Assembly: GCA_934153675.1 (NCBI GenBank)
Contig: CAKPFG010000007.1
Coordinates: forward strand, 1 to 58,188
Length of the DNA: 58,188 nt
Direction of reading: 5' to 3'
Source of the DNA: an uncultured Bacilli bacterium
GTDB lineage: Bacteria > Bacillota_I > Bacilli_A > RF39 > UBA660
The first letter of the stretch is position 1. Each line of letters opens with the position of its first letter. A program made the position numbers and the translations under genes. Of the stretch, positions 34,260-44,003 are shown in pieces. Below the pieces are notes generated by a model. It saw only the letters and a program-made list of their open reading frames with translations. It made no database searches and was not told the DNA's origin.

Positions 34260-35010
34260 CTGAAATAATGTCAATAATTATTTACGTTTTTTTAAAAAAG
34301 TAAATATTTTTTTTATTTATAGATGCAGTACGCTTCAGATAATCATATAGTAAAAAAGGCTGCTTATATTGTTTTAGGTATCAATTTGGAAGGATTTAAA
34401 GAAGTTTTAGGAATATGGATTGAAGAGAATGAATCGGCTAAGTATTGGCTAGGTGTATTAAATGAATTAAAGCAACGAGGAGTTAAAGATATACTTATAA
34501 TATATAGTGATAATTTAACTGGAATTAAAGAAGCAATTATTGCAGCATATCCAAATACTGTTCAACAAAAATGTATAGTTCATATAGTTAGAAATTCAGT
34601 TAAATTTGTAAATTATAAAGATTTAAAAATGTTCACAAATGATTTGAAGAAAATTTATACATCAGTTGATGAGAAAAAAGGATATGAACACTTACAAGAA
34701 ATAAAAAATAAATAGTCTGATAAATACGCATCAGCATTTAAAACTTGAAAAGAAAATTAGAATGCAATTTGTCCATTCTTTCAATTTTCAAAACAGATTA
34801 AAAAAATAATGTATACTACTAATACAATTGCATCTTTAAAAAGACAATTTAGAAAATTTACTAAAACTAAATCTGTTTTTCCAACAGATATGGCATTACT
34901 TAAATGTTTATATTTAGCTACTAAAAATATAAATAAAAATTGAATCAAGCATATAGAAATTGGGAACCTATATTATCTGAATTATCAATTATGTTTGATG
35001 GTAGAATTTA
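34260..35010 (+). mobile_element. degenerate IS256-family (mutator-type) transposase relic
   Basis: The frame 34323-34715 (ASDNHIVKKAAYIVLGINL, EVLGIWIEENESAKYWL, GVKDILIIYSDNLTGIKEAI, QQKCIVHIVRNSVK) is the core of an IS256-type transposase. After a stop it continues brokenly as IMYTTNTIASLKRQFRKFTKTKSVFPTD up to about 34945. The start is missing and several stops are present, so it cannot transpose. Terminal repeats could not be delimited. Confidence 0.75.
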
Positions 35011-35058
35011 GTTCTTTGAAAATTAAATATTATATGTTATTATTTAAATAACAAAAAA

Positions 35059-35141
35059 GAAACCAAATAAGGTTTCAAAATATCGTGGTTAGATTCCATT
35101 TACAGACTCCCTTACACACTCTAAAAAGGTTATAAACCTTT
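35059..35141 (-). terminator. tandem terminators of phosphoesterase gene
   Basis: Two hairpins on the minus strand: AAAGGTT/AACCTTT over the stop codon (35125-35141), and GAAACC/GGTTTC followed by TTTTTTG (35059-35076). The second is the stronger. Confidence 0.7.
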
Positions 35142-36911
35142 CTTTATTTTCTTATAAATAATTTCTGTATTTGAATTTACATGATTATTTACTATTAATG
35201 GAATAAACACAATATTATTTATATTTTTATTTTGATCAAAATATATTTTTAAACGCCAAGCACCATTACAAAATCTATCAACATTTAAACTTGGCACAAT
35301 TGCATATCCATCTGTAATTGAAATAGAAGATTTATGAACATGTCCTAACAAATCCAAATATGAATCATAAAGTCCCATTTTTTGATGATATTTTTTTAAA
35401 GCTGACAACAAGAAATTCTTTGAGTAATTATCATTTGCTATTGATGTATTAAATTTAGAGGCAATATGATGAAGATAAATATTATCATTTCCTAAACCAA
35501 TTTTAGCATGATCATAGCCTAAATTTATAAAATCCTGTCTTTCTTTAGTTAATATATCTATACCATCAACGCCAAGTATTAATTTATCATGATTTCCTCC
35601 AAGTAATAAGTGTTTTATATTACTTTTGGGAAAATATTGAATAGCTTTATTTATTACTTCATTATTTATCTTAAAATTATCATACTTATCCTTATCTGTA
35701 AATGATCTAAAATCAAATAAATCACCCAAATTAATTATAATTTTAATATTGTTTTTTTCTGCATAATCATAAATCAAATTAACTCTATTAATTTCCTCAT
35801 TTTGAAAGTTCCACATATGTAAATCAGATATAACTATAACATCTAAAAAGGATGAAACATCAAAATTAACTGTTAAATTAGTATCATAACTAGGCGATGA
35901 TAATTCATATATAATATCTAAATTATCATCAAACTTTTCTATAATAGAATATTTAGATTTTAATCTTAAAAGCGATGAATATATAGTATCAACACCAACA
36001 TTACCAACTGTATATTCTAATTCTCCTTTTAAGTTGTTTATTGTACTTGCTCTTTCTAATAATAATACCAATATAGATTCATCTATTATATCAGCTAATT
36101 TTTTCTTACTATATTCTTGATCTAATATATTAGCCTTTTGTTGAATTTTTTTAAGTTCATCCTTTACTTGCTTTAACTTTAATCGCTCATTTTCCAGTTT
36201 TTTTAATTGGTTTTGATTAAGACTATTCAAATTAAAGTTTTCTTTTTCTTTCATTTTAAGTTCATTATTCAAAGAATCAATTTCTACCTTGTAATTCTCA
36301 TTTTCTAAATTCATTCTTTTTAAATCTTGATGTAATGATAAAATAGTATCACTAACTTTATCATCTTGTAAACAGTCACATTTATATTCCCTATATTCTT
36401 TTTTTACTTTTCTTAATTCTTTTTTCAAATTATCATTTTTAATTTTTAATTCATTAAGCTGCAATTTTTTTTCTTCATATCTTTGTTTTAAATTATCAAT
36501 TATTTTTTTATCATTTAAATCTTCGTTTGATTCAACATGACTTAATAAATCATTTAAATAGTTAAGTTCAAAGTTTATTACATCATCTTGTTTATCAGAT
36601 AAACTAATATATTCATTAACTTTATTTTTAAAAGTTACTAACTTTTTATGTGCAACAGAATCAATCGTTTTATATAAACAAACATATTCATCTATAGTCA
36701 AATTTATAGCTTTTATTATCACCGCTATCTTTTTAATGGAACCATTTGTTTCCATTTTATTTATGGATAATTCAATTAAATAATCTACCAACTCATCATA
36801 AGTATATAAATTTCTTTTCCCCATATAAAATGATGAAAAATCTAAATTATCAATTGACGACTTATTTATAATTTCATTTATTTTTGCTTTTATATAACCA
36901 GACATTGCCAT
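35130..36911 (-). CDS. coiled-coil protein with C-terminal calcineurin-like phosphoesterase
   Basis: 593 residues. An N-terminal helical region is followed by a long coiled coil (about 130-270, heavy in Lys, Glu, Leu, Asn) and a winged-helix-like spacer. The C-terminal metallophosphoesterase domain has the complete metal motif series: ISDLHMWN (DxH), NLGDLFDF (GDxxD), LGGNHDKL (GNHD), LHHIA and LGHVHKS (GHxH). Such domains hydrolyse phosphodiesters, from nucleic acids to cyclic dinucleotides; the substrate is unknown. The coiled coil suggests an oligomer or a structural tether. GAGGG is spaced correctly before the first ATG. Single-gene unit. Confidence 0.88.
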   Translation of the reverse strand: MAMSGYIKAKINEIINKSSIDNLDFSSFYMGKRNLYTYDELVDYLIELSINKMETNGSIKKIAVIIKAINLTIDEYVCLYKTIDSVAHKKLVTFKNKVNEYISLSDKQDDVINFELNYLNDLLSHVESNEDLNDKKIIDNLKQRYEEKKLQLNELKIKNDNLKKELRKVKKEYREYKCDCLQDDKVSDTILSLHQDLKRMNLENENYKVEIDSLNNELKMKEKENFNLNSLNQNQLKKLENERLKLKQVKDELKKIQQKANILDQEYSKKKLADIIDESILVLLLERASTINNLKGELEYTVGNVGVDTIYSSLLRLKSKYSIIEKFDDNLDIIYELSSPSYDTNLTVNFDVSSFLDVIVISDLHMWNFQNEEINRVNLIYDYAEKNNIKIIINLGDLFDFRSFTDKDKYDNFKINNEVINKAIQYFPKSNIKHLLLGGNHDKLILGVDGIDILTKERQDFINLGYDHAKIGLGNDNIYLHHIASKFNTSIANDNYSKNFLLSALKKYHQKMGLYDSYLDLLGHVHKSSISITDGYAIVPSLNVDRFCNGAWRLKIYFDQNKNINNIVFIPLIVNNHVNSNTEIIYKKIKKGL

Positions 36912-37109
36912 ACTTTTCCCTCTTTTTCTTGTGTATTATAACAATAATAAATAAATATGTCAAAACAACATTTTATAAGATAGTGTTTCTAATTACTAAA
37001 AATTAAAACATATATTTTAACCTTAAATATTTATAATTAATATTTTATATATAAAATTTATCTTTTTAAAGCTTATGTCAAATTAATTAACAATAGGTAT
37101 TTTAACATA

Positions 37110-37960
37110 TTATTTTAATCTTTCTTTTACTTCATCATTTTTTGTTAATTTTCCTATTAATAATGAAGAATTAACGTTATGCAGTTTATAATTACTATTT
37201 ACTTTTTTTTCATCATAATTTGCATAACAATATTTGCAAAAATTATAAGCACCAATATCAGCCATTTGTACACAATGACATTTTCGTTCTTTTCATGATT
37301 TCCATTCTTCTTTATATATTTTTCCAGTTAATTCATAGGTCTTTTTTGTGACAAGCACTCATCTTTTACAAAACCATATTCAGTTAAATTTCTATCTTCA
37401 AAACAAGTATAAATTATAAGTCCATGCTTTTTTGCACTTGTAAAAATGATTCTCCGATTATTTTATAATTTAAAATTTTCTTATTTTTTCTAACATTTTT
37501 ATAATCATCAATAAATAAGATTAATATTTTACTAACACCACATCTAATAAACTACATAATCTGTCAAAAACTTTTTGATGATAATAAAGATTATATTTAT
37601 CACTTATAAATACCGGATCATACCTTATTACTATTTTATCACTACCTATTAAATTAGATAATTCTTTTATAGCCTCAATTATTTTTCCTTTTGGAGGTAC
37701 ATTTGGCTCAATTTCATTTTTATATGCCGTTAAAGTTACATGAAATAAAATTAGTTTATCTATTTTTTTATATACTTTAAAATTGGTATAGGATTTTTCG
37801 TACAAAATAAAATAGCATCTACATTCTTAAATCTAATTCTACTAACTAACTTAGAATTATATGGATTTCTTAAATCTACAAATCCCTCTTTAGATCTATT
37901 CATAAACCATTCTGAATAGAAAGCTACAATATCTGTTCTACCACTTACATTTAAAATCAT
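37110..37960 (-). pseudogene. broken DUF1848-family gene
   Basis: From ATG at 37960 the frame gives MILNVSGRTDIVAFYSEWF and FCTKNPIPIL. A frameshift near 37770-37800 leads to LILFHVTLTAYKNEIEPNVP and VIRYDPVFISDKYNLYYH. A second break near 37520 is followed by the Cys-rich C-terminus (CHCVQMADIGAYNFCKYC type, degenerate) with an in-frame TGA near 37293. DUF1848 proteins resemble radical SAM/spore-lyase-like enzymes with a CxxC cluster. At least three lesions make this inactive. No replacement copy is in the window. Confidence 0.75.
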
Positions 37961-38274
37961 ACCAAATCCTCCAATATTCTATTTATATTCATTATCAATT
38001 TTAAGTAATAATAAATTTTGAATAAATTTCACAATGATAAATATAATACTTGACATTAAATTTATACATATTTTAGCCTTTGAATCAACTCTTAAATAAA
38101 TTATAACATTATAAGAAAAATTTATTAGATGCAACATTAATATCTCTAGTAAAAAATAGTATAACAGTAGATGGAGTAAAGTTGGATAATGAAAAATTTC
38201 AATATAAACAATGATGTCTAGGATATTTTTATCCTAGACATAGTGATATAAGGAAAATTCTTTATTTTATTTAA
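37961..38274. other. intergenic region with perfect hairpin
   Basis: Apart from the 11-bp inverted repeat at 38214-38241, I see a short plus-strand frame tail (about 38118-38210, reading ITVDGVKLDNEKFQYK before a stop) that may be a relic, with no start or ribosome binding site. Confidence 0.3.
38214..38241. repeat. perfect 11-bp inverted repeat (ATGTCTAGGAT)
   Basis: ATGTCTAGGAT, 6-base loop, ATCCTAGACAT. No T-run on either side, so not a typical terminator, though it stands just past the 3' end of the dac fragment and may stabilise a transcript end. Confidence 0.5.
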
Positions 38275-38804
38275 TTATAAATTAATCTCCCCACTTGATA
38301 TATCTTTTAAATATTTGAAATACAATTCCAATATATTAGCCTTTTTAACATCATTTTTGACAGTTAAATTAATTTTGCCAATTATTTTATTATTGTTTTT
38401 TACCTCAATATATCCAACCTTTTCACCTTTTTTAATATTAGTTTTAATATTATCTATTTTCAAATTATAGCTTGGTTTTATATCATCTAAAACTGATGTT
38501 AATATATTTACATCATTACTTGGTACTATTTCTATAAATTCATTTTTAGTTTTATTATTATATATTTTTTTTAATACCTTATTCTTACTTATATATTTTT
38601 TCATTCTATATTGATTATAACTATAATCAAGCATATTGGAAACTTCAGCGTTTCTATTTTCTATTGTATCTTCCCCCATTACAGTAGCAATTACCCTCAT
38701 ACTATTTTTTTTCATTGTTGCAGTAAGACAATATCCAGCAGTTTTTGTATATCCTGTTTTTAAACCATCAACACCTTTTTTAAATCTTACTAATTTATTT
38801 GTAT
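38275..38804 (-). pseudogene. C-terminal fragment of D-Ala-D-Ala carboxypeptidase (dac)
   Basis: Reading from the element A junction at 38804, the frame continues TNKLVRFKKGVDGLKTGYTKTAGYCLTATM, containing the KTG box of penicillin-binding proteins, then the domain after the active site, to the stop at 38275. DD-carboxypeptidases trim the terminal D-Ala of peptidoglycan stem peptides. The SxxK and SxN parts are absent; the SxN-proximal middle part lies at 50900-51180, about 12 kb away. The break is exactly at an 11-bp repeat, showing insertion rather than decay. An internal ATG could start a 146-residue piece, but it would be inactive. Confidence 0.85.
38794..38804. repeat. attachment-site core, left end of element A
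   Basis: TTTATTTGTAT, identical to 50900-50910. On the left it joins the dac C-terminal coding sequence; on the right, element DNA. Both ends also show a TACTATAGTA word just inside. Confidence 0.8.
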
Positions 38805-38825
38805 GTTAATATTACTATAGTAAAA

Positions 38826-38856
38826 ATGGTATCACTTCTTAATGAAATGATACCAT
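38826..38856 (-). terminator. terminator-like hairpin inside left end of element A
   Basis: Nine-base stem ATGGTATCA/TGATACCAT with TTTT on the minus strand. It would stop element transcripts from entering the dac fragment. Confidence 0.6.
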
Positions 38857-38903
38857 GATTTTTAGTTTAAATCAAATAAACATTAATTAATGGAGGTCAT
38901 CAC

Positions 38904-38987
38904 TTGTTATTTATAAAATTAATACATTACTTTCATATTCTATTATGCTTAATTTTTATTATTATCAATATAAATTCTTTTATTTAA
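38904..38987 (+). CDS. possible 27-residue hydrophobic peptide
   Basis: A perfect GGAGG sits 7 bases before a TTG that opens a frame of 27 residues, nearly all hydrophobic (LFIKLIHYFHILLCLIFIII). This is the look of small membrane toxins or leader peptides. There is no homology evidence and the start is not ATG, so it may be chance. It is one of very few plus-strand signals in the element. Confidence 0.3.
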   Translation: MLFIKLIHYFHILLCLIFIIININSFI

Positions 38988-39320
38988 TTTATTAATATAT
39001 TTTTTTCGCTTTCAATATTGAAAACTTTAAAAAAATTATCATTATTGTTTCAGTAGTAATGTTCTCTCTAAGATAATTATATTTTTTTAAAATGCTAAAA
39101 TGAAGTATATTTGAACTGAACCCCAAAAGTTGGACAGTTTATAAATAGTTTCTAATTAGAGGATTGTAACCTGTAATTTACAGGTTACAATCCTTTTAAT
39201 TTCTCTTTAATTCTATTATAATTATAATAATAAATATAGTCATCTATTGTTTTATAATTATCTTCTTGGTCATAAAACATTTCTGTTTTAAGTAGTCCAA
39301 AAAAGTTTTCCATCATGCCA

Positions 39321-39719
39321 TTATCCATACATGCTTTGCTTTATACCATTATTTTTTAATCTTTGCTGATATGAATAATGTTGATATTGCCATCCTTGAT
39401 CTGAGTGAAATATTAATCCTTCAAGATTATTATTTTTATTGAATGCTTTATTAAGCATATCATTTATTTGGCCTAGACTAGGTGATTTAGAAGTATTATA
39501 AGATATTATTTCACCATTAAAACCATCTAATATCGGCGATAAATAACATTTTTCACCACGAATATTAAACTCAGTAACATCTGTATACCATTTCTTATTA
39601 GGTTTATCAGCATTGAAATTTCTTTCAATTAAATTATCTGCTATTTTACCAATTGTTCCTCTATAAGAAGAATATTTTCTTTTATTTCTTTTTAATGGCT
39701 TTAAACCCAGTTTCACCAT
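39321..39719 (-). pseudogene. IS3-family OrfB core fragment
   Basis: 132-residue in-frame part of the DDE integrase-type transposase, containing the first Asp (WYTDVTEF) and second Asp (HSDQGWQY). The HTH_21 N-terminus lies upstream in other frames and the catalytic Glu follows downstream after a deletion. Thus the transposase cannot be produced whole without repair. Confidence 0.8.
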
Positions 39720-40248
39720 TATTCTATAAACTTTTTTATGATTAACATTATAGCCTTGATTTCTTCATTCTACTGTAATTCTACGATAACCATATCTTTC
39801 TTTATTATTAATAAATATTTTCTTTATTTTATTTATTACTTTTTTATTTTTTTCATCCTTATCTATTTTAGATACAGTATAATAATATACTGATTTAACT
39901 AAACCAGATACTTTTAGAAGAATCATTAATGGATATATTATCCGAAGTTCACTTACAACATTTACTCTTTCTTCTGTTGTTGATTCTTCATTGCTTGAAC
40001 AACGGCTCTCAATTTTTTTGAGTATTCTAACTCTGCTTTTAAATATAAATTTTCTTCTTCCAATCTTTTTATTTTCTCTTTATCAGTTTCATCTTCTTTT
40101 TTCTTAGTTACTTTTGTCATAGTCGTGCGACCTCGCTTTCATACAACTATATTATAACCAATTTCTTTATATTTTTTAATCCAATTTACTAACATTCCAC
40201 AACTAGATAATCCTTCATCAATCGCAACAGATAAAATTGATTCTTTAT

Positions 40249-40467
40249 TTAATAATACACGATTAATAATTTGTTGCTTTTCATATGCTGCAAATTTTCT
40301 GCTTCTATTTTTTTTAAAATATCATAACCATGCCTATCTATTATTCTAATTAAATATTCAACATTAGCATGTAATATTTTATATTTTAAACACAATGATG
40401 AAAGTGTTACTCCCGATTCTCTATCATTATATAAATTTATTTTATCTTCAAATGATAATTTTTCCAT
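40249..40467 (-). pseudogene. IS3-family OrfA, truncated
   Basis: 72 residues starting MEKLSFEDKINLYNDRESG, followed by a helix-turn-helix (TLSSLCLKYKILHANVEYLIRIIDRHG) typical of IS150-type OrfA. The frame ends early; further OrfA/coiled-coil sequence (KIKRLEEENLYLKAELEY) follows shifted, and is normally the region of programmed -1 frameshifting into OrfB. Confidence 0.75.
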
Positions 40468-40508
40468 ATAAAAACCTCGTTTCTATTTTGTCCAAGAAAC
40501 GGGGTTCA

Positions 40509-40566
40509 TATCACTTATACCAACCTTTTCAATTTCTTCTTTAATGTATTTTTTTAAATTCAACAT
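40509..40566 (-). pseudogene. 5' part of a small gene cut by the IS
   Basis: ATG at 40566 after an AGGGG site begins MLNLKKYIKEEIEKVGISD, then runs into the IS end. On the other side of the IS (39116 down to 38992) a compatible frame reads SNILHFSILKKYNYLREN to a TAA. Joined, they would give about 60 residues. It has its own promoter (40607-40634). Function unknown; position at the element end suggests a regulatory or accessory gene. Confidence 0.4.
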
Positions 40567-40606
40567 AAAATCCCCTCTTTCACTAACAAAATTTTAATTT
40601 GTATAT

Positions 40607-40634
40607 ACTATAACGAAAGCCTACCAAAAGTCAA
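40607..40634 (-). promoter_or_regulatory. promoter of the interrupted small gene
   Basis: Minus strand TTGACT (40629-40634), 16-base spacer, TATAGT (40607-40612), about 40 bases before the ATG at 40566. Confidence 0.6.
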
Positions 40635-40642
40635 TAGTTTTT

Positions 40643-41701
40643 TTACATAAATGTATTAATAATTTCTAACAAACTCTTTTCCCAATTATTTTTGTAATAT
40701 TTATTTCTAAACTTTATAATTTTTTTCTTATAGTAAGGTACTTTTCTTATAAATTGTTTTATTTCCTCATCACATATTTTACTTGATATTTTTCCTAAAT
40801 TGTATTTTTCAATCATCTTAGCATTATAATTTTGTTCATATGTACTTAATGGTATTAAATATGCTGGTACTTCGATTGAAATTGATTCACTTAATAACTG
40901 ATGTCCTGCCGTAGATATTAAGCAAAAAGCATTTTCAAGATCACTCTTAAATTCATTTGAAAAAGTTTTAAAAGTAATATTGTTTGAATCAATATTAAAT
41001 TTTTCTTTCGTATAAATAATTACATTATAATCTGTTATATCTTTTAACGACTTTACAATCTTTTCATAATTATTTGAATTTTCATATGGCGAAAAATATA
41101 CTAAAATATGATTTTTCTTGTTTTTCACCTCATTTAATGGAGATATTATTGGTGGAACAACTTTAACACTATCATCTTTTATAGTTATAGGAAAAAAAGA
41201 TGATATTATTTTATAAGAATATTTTGGAAAAAAATAATTAATTCTTTTCTTTTCTTCTAAAATAGAAAAATTTTTGATTTTTAGTTCATCTAAATATAGA
41301 AATTTTGATTGTTGTTCCATACAAATTAATGGTATATCTGTTGCATAAGAATATTGAGCAACATTAGGTTCATAATCTGTTATTACTAAGTCTGGCATTC
41401 CTGAAAAAGCAGCTTCTACATTCATAGAAAATTTTAAAAATCTAGCGAATTGATCTATCTTTACTTCTTGATATTTTTTTATTGAAGTCTCAAAATCAAT
41501 TCCCTTTGAATTACATGCTATCCATGGAATAAAAATTTCTAAAACTTTAAATTTTGGGAATTTATTTTTAAAATAATTAATATTATTATTAGTAGTAGCT
41601 ATAACTATTTCATGACCATTATTCATTAGCAAATTAATTACATTTGTTTGTCTACTTAAATGTCCATTTCCAATTCCACAAATTCCAATTAATATTTTCA
41701 T
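40643..41701 (-). CDS. GT-B fold glycosyltransferase (MurG/UGT-like)
   Basis: 352 residues. N-terminal acceptor-side Rossmann domain MKILIGICGIGNGHLSRQ with the Gly-rich loop and His found in MurG/UGT-type enzymes. The C-terminal nucleotide-sugar domain holds ISTAGHQLLSESIS, then PLSTYEQNYNAKMIEKYNLGK, the usual donor-binding pattern (GHQxxxE, EQxxNA). It would transfer a sugar from a nucleotide donor to an unknown acceptor. The start codon overlaps the S66 peptidase stop (ATGA), so it is the coupled last gene of the operon. In this setting it may glycosylate the locus product. A housekeeping role is less likely on a mobile element. Confidence 0.85.
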   Translation of the reverse strand: MKILIGICGIGNGHLSRQTNVINLLMNNGHEIVIATTNNNINYFKNKFPKFKVLEIFIPWIACNSKGIDFETSIKKYQEVKIDQFARFLKFSMNVEAAFSGMPDLVITDYEPNVAQYSYATDIPLICMEQQSKFLYLDELKIKNFSILEEKKRINYFFPKYSYKIISSFFPITIKDDSVKVVPPIISPLNEVKNKKNHILVYFSPYENSNNYEKIVKSLKDITDYNVIIYTKEKFNIDSNNITFKTFSNEFKSDLENAFCLISTAGHQLLSESISIEVPAYLIPLSTYEQNYNAKMIEKYNLGKISSKICDEEIKQFIRKVPYYKKKIIKFRNKYYKNNWEKSLLEIINTFM

Positions 41702-42672
41702 TCAAAATAAGTCTCCACAACATGTTTATCATCTTTATTTTTTGTTACTTTTATAATTGAACCATTTATTAATGTATGTACCGGATCTGTATGTCCTATA
41801 TCTGTATTTATATAAATTGGAATATATAAATCAAAGAGATTATAATTAATTGCATCTTTTAGTGTTGTTCCTGTATAATTAATTTCATTTTCAATTCTTC
41901 CAAATAAAATAGCTTTACAACTAACAAACCATCCTGCATTTTTAAATTGCCACATTGTTCTTAATATGTCTTCATTTGTCATTTCTGCCACGTCAAAATA
42001 CCAAACTATACCATCTTCTTGATATTTTTTTATAAACTTTTTAACACAATCATATTTTGTTCCTATTATATCCTTTAAAGAATCTAAGCATCCGCCTATA
42101 AGCCTTCCATTAAATTCTTTTTCTTTTGTTATACATTCCCATGGTTGTTCTACTTTATCATCGTCTATTTTATACCCATATTCAATTTGCTTTGGTGTTT
42201 TTCCATTTAAAAATTCAATGTTATTTTTAAACATTAATTCTGGTAAACTATCATCGCCAAATGATTTTGCGTTAAAACTATATACTGTGGCAATATCCAA
42301 TTTAGTTGTTATATAAAATAACAAGGGTGTAATATCAGATTGTCCCTGTATCCACTTTGTATTTTTTTTCAATTGATTAAAATCTATTAAATTCATAATT
42401 TGAATTAAATAGTCTCCGCCTGAACATGCAATCAATGCTTTTAATTCTTTGTTTTTTATTGCATTGTCAAATTCAACCGATCTATTAAATGCAGATGAGC
42501 TAACTCCATTTTCAGTATTTCTTACATATTGGTCTTCGATTACAGTGTATCCATAATCATTTAATTTTTCTATTCCCTTTTCAAATTTTTTCAACTTTTT
42601 ACTTTTTACACCATTTGAAGGTGATATGATTCCTATTGTATCACCTTTTTTTATTTTTTCTGGATAAATCAT
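41698..42672 (-). CDS. S66-family serine peptidase (MccF / LD-carboxypeptidase type)
   Basis: 324 residues. The family includes LdcA (cell-wall LD-carboxypeptidase) and MccF, which gives immunity to microcin C by cutting the peptide-nucleotide amide. Visible signatures: GDTIGIISPSNG at the N-terminus, IACSGGDYL, the nucleophile in IQGQSDITPLL (Ser112), FNGRLIGGCLDSL, WYFDVAEM and the C-terminal His in DIGHTDPVHTLINGS. Both start and stop overlap neighbours (ATGA each), tying it firmly to the radical SAM operon. Self-immunity to a locus product is an attractive reading; peptidoglycan trimming is the alternative. Confidence 0.9.
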   Translation of the reverse strand: MIYPEKIKKGDTIGIISPSNGVKSKKLKKFEKGIEKLNDYGYTVIEDQYVRNTENGVSSSAFNRSVEFDNAIKNKELKALIACSGGDYLIQIMNLIDFNQLKKNTKWIQGQSDITPLLFYITTKLDIATVYSFNAKSFGDDSLPELMFKNNIEFLNGKTPKQIEYGYKIDDDKVEQPWECITKEKEFNGRLIGGCLDSLKDIIGTKYDCVKKFIKKYQEDGIVWYFDVAEMTNEDILRTMWQFKNAGWFVSCKAILFGRIENEINYTGTTLKDAINYNLFDLYIPIYINTDIGHTDPVHTLINGSIIKVTKNKDDKHVVETYFE

Positions 42673-44003
42673 TTCCTCAACTCCTTTATTTTTTCTTCCT
42701 TTCTATATCCTAGTCTATCTAAACACTTAATCAAAAATTTCTTATATAATCCTTGTATATTATAATATTTTTCCTTGTTAGTTTCATATTCATTTACTAT
42801 ATTAATTAAATATTTATAAAAATTACTCTGATTACCCATTTCAATAGATCTATTTAAATTATAACAAACTAATGACATTTTATAAATTAAATCATTGCCT
42901 GATTTTATGTTTTTTTCATTATTTAATCCATCTATACTAGTAACAACATTAGTAAATAATTTAATATTATTTTTGTATTTATTCAATTTATCATAATCAA
43001 TAATTGTATCATTACTATTAATGATCATTAATATTTTTAATAAATCTTGATAATCAATATTATCGTTGTTTATTTCTAAATTATTTTTTTCAATAAATTC
43101 ATTTAATTTTTCAGACCATGAATTAATATTACGTTCATCAGCATTCCTACATATTTCATACGTTAAAAATCTGCTTCTTAAATCATAATTTTCTTTCAGC
43201 AACTTTTCTACTTTTAATACATGAGTACTTTGGTTTGCACCTATGATATTAAAAAATACATCATTACTATTATCTAAAATTGAATTAATAAACATTAATT
43301 CTTGCAATGAATATTTTAATTCACCATTTTCTTTTAATTCATCTATAAAATTTGGATTATTTTTTAATGATTTATATAATTTTTGATTTGAATATAATTT
43401 TGACTCAATTAAAAATTCTTTTGGAACTAATCTTAATTGATTTAAAAATGCAGAAATTTGTTTTAAAGCTGATAAATCATATTCTTCTAATTTTCTTAAA
43501 ATATCACTAGATATATTATTGTTAACAAGCATCACAAATAATTCATCAGCTGTCGTGTTTATGTGATTTTTTTCAATGAAATCTTTTAATGATTTTAGAC
43601 TTATGTCTCCAAAACCATAAAAACTTTTGACATTTTGTCCTATCATACTTGTTAAAGAATTTTCTATAACTAAATTTCTTACTTGTGCCAATTTAGGAAT
43701 ACATTTATGTGGATGAGTATCACCATATCTAATATAAAAATTGCTATCGTACATTTTTCCATCGTTCATAAAAAACTCAATTTCCTCTATACATTTTGAT
43801 AGTGGAATTTGAAAATGTGGATATCCATTGATAAATTCACAATTTGTAAAAGTTTCTGTGGGATTAGTTATTGAAAATGTCCCATCAGAGTACTTTTTTG
43901 TATAAATTAAATTTTCATTTGTATATAAATGTTTTGACTTAATATACTCTATTAAAGGCGTATTATAAGATAAATATCTATTTTCTTCTGTAGTATATAT
44001 CAT
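42669..44003 (-). CDS. unknown 444-residue protein of the radical SAM operon
   Basis: I do not recognise this protein. The N-terminal 150 residues have mixed alpha/beta composition with distinctive words: NPTETFTNCEFINGYPHF, SNFYIRYGDTHPHKCIPK and MIGQNVKSFYGFGDIS. The rest is helical, Asn/Leu/Lys-rich and repeat-like (KEFLIESKLYSNQKLY, DELFVMLVNNNISSD). No signal peptide or membrane helix is seen. GAGG precedes the ATG, which comes right after the radical SAM stop; its own stop overlaps the peptidase start. The DTHPHKC cluster could bind metal. Candidate tailoring enzyme or scaffold; the coupling says it works with its neighbours. Confidence 0.75.
   Translation of the reverse strand: MIYTTEENRYLSYNTPLIEYIKSKHLYTNENLIYTKKYSDGTFSITNPTETFTNCEFINGYPHFQIPLSKCIEEIEFFMNDGKMYDSNFYIRYGDTHPHKCIPKLAQVRNLVIENSLTSMIGQNVKSFYGFGDISLKSLKDFIEKNHINTTADELFVMLVNNNISSDILRKLEEYDLSALKQISAFLNQLRLVPKEFLIESKLYSNQKLYKSLKNNPNFIDELKENGELKYSLQELMFINSILDNSNDVFFNIIGANQSTHVLKVEKLLKENYDLRSRFLTYEICRNADERNINSWSEKLNEFIEKNNLEINNDNIDYQDLLKILMIINSNDTIIDYDKLNKYKNNIKLFTNVVTSIDGLNNEKNIKSGNDLIYKMSLVCYNLNRSIEMGNQSNFYKYLINIVNEYETNKEKYYNIQGLYKKFLIKCLDRLGYRKEEKIKELRK

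Larger units (their letters stand above)
39117..40508 (-). mobile_element. IS3-family (IS150-like) insertion sequence, copy 2, inactive
   Basis: 1392 bp with imperfect terminal inverted repeats beginning TGAACCCC and reaching TTGGACA at both ends (left 39117-39136, right 40489-40508). On the minus strand lie OrfA (40249-40467, helix-turn-helix, truncated by frameshift) and OrfB pieces. The best piece is 39321-39719, with the integrase core KKWYTDVTEFN and LIFHSDQGWQYQHY, ending by a deletion/frameshift before the Glu motif MMENFFGLLKTEMF, which follows in another frame. No clear target duplication. A more decayed sister copy is at 30519-31405. Confidence 0.85.

Noticed and set aside
39117..40508. 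Active IS with target-site duplication
   Set aside because: Flanking bases do not match and the transposase has frameshifts and a deletion.
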